From assembly GCA_024277605.1 (NCBI GenBank), contig JAJRUU010000048.1, positions 1-10,065 on the forward strand: a DNA stretch of 10,065 nucleotides. Direction: 5' to 3'. The notes below the pieces were generated by a model. That model made no database searches, was not told the DNA's origin, and worked only from the letters and a program-made list of their open reading frames with translations. A program made the position numbers and the translations under genes. This document shows positions 6,867-10,065 of this stretch, one piece after another. The first letter of the stretch is position 1, and each line of letters begins with the position of its first letter. The stretch is from a bacterium (lineage in GTDB: Bacteria > SZUA-182 > SZUA-191 > JAJRXT01).

Positions 6867-7424
6867 ATGAATCGTTTTGTTAAATTATGTTTTTATGCTG
6901 GGTTGGTGTGCTTGTTGATAACCGGTTGTGATCAAAAAACTCCTCCAGAGAGCAAACCGCCAGCGGATACGAAAAAAGTGATGGAACCTGCTCATGGTGG
7001 CCCAGCTTCCGCCCCGCATCAGATGGGTGGTGAAACAGGCATGGGCAAAACCCCTAAACAGGTGGTGGTGCCTGATGATATAAAAGATAAGTGGAAAACA
7101 CTTAGCATCCTGGTAACCGATAAAACAAGCGGCAAAGCTGTAAGCTATGAGGTTAAGCCGAATTCAGAGTTTGAAGTCCCCGATACCAGCTTAAAGTTGA
7201 TTGTAGGGGCGTTTTTGCCGGATTTCAGTATGGGCGGACAGGAGATTACATCGGCCTCTTCAGTTCCCAATAATCCCGCACTCCAGATCGTTATACAGGA
7301 GCGCGGTGAGGAAAAATACAGCGGCTGGTTGTTCTCCAAGTTTGTCGGTATGCATGCTTTTGAGCATGAGAAATATAGCGTTATACTGGAAGATAAATTT
7401 GGTGCCGAAACCGGCAATATCTAA
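6867..7424 (+). CDS. Small lipoprotein resembling DUF2155 proteins
   Basis: The 185-residue protein has a lipoprotein signal peptide: a basic start, a hydrophobic stretch and a lipobox LITGC with C21 as the lipidated cysteine. A proline-, glycine- and histidine-rich linker covers about 22-62. A compact domain follows from VVVPDDIKDKW to about residue 175, with VGAFLPDFSMGG, SVPNNPALQIVIQERG and YSGWLFSKFVGMHAFEHEKY. From memory this resembles DUF2155-type proteins of Geobacter-like bacteria, whose function is unknown; no database check was possible. The ATG at 6867 has AAGGAG (6855-6860) at a 6-base spacing. A GTG at 6864 is in frame but too close to that site. It lies between two tRNA genes with no terminator before tRNA-Ser's neighbour, so co-transcription is likely. 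Confidence 0.8.
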   Translation: MNRFVKLCFYAGLVCLLITGCDQKTPPESKPPADTKKVMEPAHGGPASAPHQMGGETGMGKTPKQVVVPDDIKDKWKTLSILVTDKTSGKAVSYEVKPNSEFEVPDTSLKLIVGAFLPDFSMGGQEITSASSVPNNPALQIVIQERGEEKYSGWLFSKFVGMHAFEHEKYSVILEDKFGAETGNI

Positions 7425-7466
7425 GCTGATCAATTAGCTGCTTTTGAGCAATATCGATAATTCGAT

Positions 7467-7541
<75 letters not shown>

Positions 7542-7547
7542 ACCAGT

Positions 7548-7590
7548 AATAAGGGCGGAAAATTCAATATATTCTGCCCTTATTTTTTTT
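7548..7590 (+). terminator. Rho-independent terminator after tRNA-Gln
   Basis: AAGGGCGGAA (7551-7560) pairs over all ten bases with TTCTGCCCTT (7572-7581), with one G-T pair. The loop is AATTCAATATA and eight Ts follow (7583-7590). A few outer A-T pairs extend the stem. It closes the tRNA-Ser / lipoprotein / tRNA-Gln unit. Confidence 0.92.
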
Positions 7591-7797
7591 AGTTTAACAC
7601 CCTGCCCTATTCATTGTACACTTCAGCCAGCTTTTAGAGCTATTGATGAAGACGGCCCAGCAGCAGTCCTTTAGTCTGAAAGACTGGCATGCTTTTGTAC
7701 ACAGGTTTGATCGGTTTTTAGCGCAACAGTGTGATGGCTGTTGGGGGGGTAGAGCGCTTTTGTAGTAGAAGTAAATCATAACTCAAAATAACTTGTC
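7591..7797. other. Unassigned stretch between two terminators
   Basis: No recognised gene lies in these 207 bases. The + strand frame through ATG 7646 stays open from 7598 and stops at TAG 7763, giving 39 codons from the ATG. It includes the segment SLKDWHAFVHRFDRFLAQQ, which I cannot assign, and it has no clear ribosome site. TTGTACAC occurs twice (7615-7622 and 7696-7703). Because a strong terminator follows directly, the stretch may encode a small RNA or be the worn remnant of a gene. Confidence 0.4.
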
Positions 7798-7836
7798 AGA
7801 GCCGGGAGGTGAAGGACATTTTCCGGCTCTTTTTTT
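7798..7836 (+). terminator. Rho-independent terminator upstream of the SulP gene
   Basis: AGAGCCGG (7798-7805) pairs perfectly with CCGGCTCT (7823-7830) and is followed by a run of Ts through 7836. No annotated gene lies between it and the previous terminator about 200 bases upstream, so it should end some transcript arising in that gap. It also insulates the SulP gene from upstream transcription. Confidence 0.88.
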
Positions 7837-7841
7837 GTGTT

Positions 7842-7847
7842 TATAAT
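7842..7847 (+). promoter_or_regulatory. Possible -10 box for the SulP gene
   Basis: A perfect TATAAT lies 35 bases before the SulP start, just after the terminator T-run. No convincing -35 hexamer is found 16-18 bases upstream, where the sequence is part of the terminator's 3' arm. The call rests on the -10 match and the need for a promoter after two terminators. Confidence 0.3.
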
Positions 7848-7882
7848 CGTGTAACAAAACGAGGAGAAAAATAATTAAAACG

Positions 7883-9445
<1,563 letters not shown>

Positions 9446-9459
9446 CCCGAATAAGTCGG
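9446..9459. repeat. Diverged CCCGA palindrome after the SulP stop
   Basis: CCGA and TCGG flank ATAAG directly after the TAA at 9443-9445. It resembles the CCCGAA-N3-TTCGGG units elsewhere in the window but is decayed. The position abutting a stop codon is like that of copy B after the lyase-like gene. Confidence 0.35.
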
Positions 9460-9615
9460 CCATTGCTAATGAATGCTACAACGACGCTAGCTGTCATATC
9501 TTTATCTGATCCCTCTGTTTCCAACTCAGCCAGCGTAACAACAACTGCAAACCAAAGCCTAAATATCTACCGCTTCAGCCTCACCTTTTAAAAAACATTT
9601 TTTATAATCACCATT

Positions 9616-9631
9616 TTTGACTTTAGTCAAA
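9616..9631. promoter_or_regulatory. CRP/FNR-family operator, HcpR/FNR-like palindrome
   Basis: TTTGAC-TTTA-GTCAAA is a perfect 6+6 inverted repeat with a 4-base gap, the geometry of CRP/FNR-family sites. It resembles the TTTGAC/GTCAAA motif I recall for HcpR in Desulfovibrio, a regulator of nitrosative-stress and related reductase genes. Its centre (9623.5) is at -41.5 from the start site implied by the -10-like TAGATT at 9653-9658, the standard class II activator position. The target would be the reductase gene at 9734. Which regulator binds is inference. Confidence 0.65.
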
Positions 9632-9652
9632 GAAATTATTTCTTCCTTTTAG

Positions 9653-9658
9653 TAGATT
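9653..9658 (+). promoter_or_regulatory. Activator-dependent -10 box for the reductase gene
   Basis: TAGATT matches TATAAT in four of six positions, with no good -35 hexamer upstream. That fits a promoter needing an activator bound over the -35 region, where the palindrome at 9616-9631 lies. Transcription would start near 9665, giving a leader of about 69 bases before the ATG at 9734. Confidence 0.45.
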
Positions 9659-9733
9659 GTTATGGACCGGGGTTTAATATACAAACCGTTTTTAACTGAT
9701 CTATTTATCTTAACCCAAAGGAGGAATTGTTCA

Positions 9734-9925
9734 ATGGAAACTAAAAAATCTGATTTATTAGAAAAGGGGGCAATTGTGCAAAACGATTACCAAACATATG
9801 CTATAGCTCCTCATTTACCCGGAGGGATTTGCACTCCGGCAACATTACGCAAGATTGCGGACATAGCGGAAAAATATGAGGCTAAAGCATTAAAGTGTAC
9901 ATCCGCCCAGCGAATTGCTATTGTA
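9734..9925 (+). pseudogene. Nitrite/sulfite reductase-type gene, interrupted by an insertion sequence
   Basis: The ATG at 9734 has an excellent ribosome site, AAAGGAGG (9717-9724), 9 bases upstream. The first 64 residues match the ferredoxin-like half-domain of small siroheme nitrite/sulfite reductase-type proteins: LLEKGAIVQNDYQTYAIAPH, LPGGICTPATLRKIADIAEK, then KALKCTSAQRIAIV. Similarity stops abruptly at about residue 64. The frame runs on through insertion-sequence DNA to a stop at 10010-10012, giving an unrelated tail. Intact relatives are, from memory, about 200 residues or more and carry 4Fe-4S and siroheme-binding cysteines, all missing here. The remainder may lie beyond the window. 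The preserved operator, -10 and ribosome site suggest recent inactivation. Confidence 0.82.
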
Positions 9926-10065
9926 TATACCCCTCCCCTTTGTCAAGACCAAAAATCACGAAAGTTAAGGTTTGAGAATGCCGGTTGCCAGGAGCAGGTC
10001 AAGTCTCCCTAAACCAGAATAAACCTCCCATGGCGTTTGATAATCCAGCGCCTCATGCAATCGCT
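9926..10065 (-). mobile_element. Right end of an insertion sequence (IS3/IS481-like), continuing beyond the window
   Basis: The reductase similarity breaks at about 9922-9930. From there the sequence reads, on the minus strand, as a transposase C-terminus, its stop codon and a short tail ending GGTCTTGACAAAGGGGAGGG. That tail is the probable terminal inverted repeat. The exact tip is uncertain: TG at 9922-9923 would fit the TG...CA ends common in the IS3 family, whereas the CCCCTCCCC start near 9930 is equally possible. The other end and target duplication are outside the window. Confidence 0.75.
9965..10065 (-). CDS. Transposase (integrase-core) C-terminal fragment, partial
   Basis: Read on the minus strand, the frame gives RLHEALDYQTPWEVY followed by 17 more residues and a TAA at 9967-9965. 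The RxHEALxYxTPxEVY pattern is the classic C-terminal end of DDE integrase-type transposases of the IS3 and IS481 families. Only 32 residues are visible; the DDE catalytic residues and start lie past 10065. The family assignment beyond this is open. Confidence 0.8.
   Translation of the reverse strand, partial: RLHEALDYQTPWEVYSGLGRLDLLLATGILKP

Noticed and set aside
7145..7417. 90-codon minus-strand frame inside the lipoprotein gene
   Set aside because: It lies antisense to the conserved domain, has no ribosome site and its product is not recognisable.
7424..7445. Hairpin AGCTGAT/ATTAGCT after the lipoprotein stop as a terminator
   Set aside because: The loop would be only two bases, the stem is mostly A-T, and only four Ts follow. 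tRNA-Gln begins soon after without a clear promoter.
9662..9733. Upstream start (ATG 9662) for the reductase fragment
   Set aside because: The extra 24 residues do not resemble the family, and AAAGGAGG sits correctly for ATG 9734. The predicted transcription start near 9665 would also exclude it.

Overview
This is bacterial DNA of middling GC content. It holds seven intact protein genes, two tRNA genes, one interrupted gene and the edge of an insertion sequence. All genes except the insertion-sequence transposase read on the + strand. The organism is probably an anaerobe. The evidence is a secreted polysaccharide-lyase-like enzyme, cobalamin nucleotide-loop genes, a siroheme-type nitrite/sulfite reductase fragment and an FNR/HcpR-like palindrome. 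A lipoprotein resembling the DUF2155 group and the HcpR-like site lean towards a Desulfobacterota-like or other deep-branching Gram-negative lineage, but a clostridial source cannot be excluded. No single marker in the window settles the phylum.

Positions 1-3018 carry a large exported protein (PcRGLX/YetA-type RIFT barrel, alpha-helical middle, C-terminal fibronectin III domain). Its start lies inside the end of a structured dispersed repeat (copy A), and its stop codon abuts a second, nearly identical copy (copy B). Positions 3236-6315 form a tight operon: polysaccharide deacetylase, CobC-like phosphatase, CobU and the bifunctional chorismate mutase/prephenate dehydratase PheA. The first three genes overlap by 4 and 13 bases and pheA follows after 19 bases. 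A third, inverted repeat copy (C) lies just after pheA.

Positions 6316-6750 have no gene but contain repeat copy C, several CCCGAA-N3-TTCGGG palindromes and a plausible promoter. That promoter appears to drive tRNA-Ser(GCT), a small lipoprotein gene and tRNA-Gln(CTG), ending at a strong terminator (7548-7590). An unexplained stretch of about 200 bases follows, closed by a second strong terminator (7798-7836).

Positions 7883-9445 encode a SulP-family anion transporter with a C-terminal STAS domain. Further on, a perfect TTTGAC-N4-GTCAAA palindrome sits exactly where a class II CRP/FNR activator would bind upstream of a nitrite/sulfite-reductase-type gene. That gene is cut after about 64 codons by the end of an insertion sequence, whose integrase-type transposase runs leftward from beyond the window edge.

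The most distinctive content is the structured repeat family with its solitary palindromes, and the IS-broken reductase behind an almost ideally placed FNR/HcpR-type site. I did not find a clearly novel multi-gene system.
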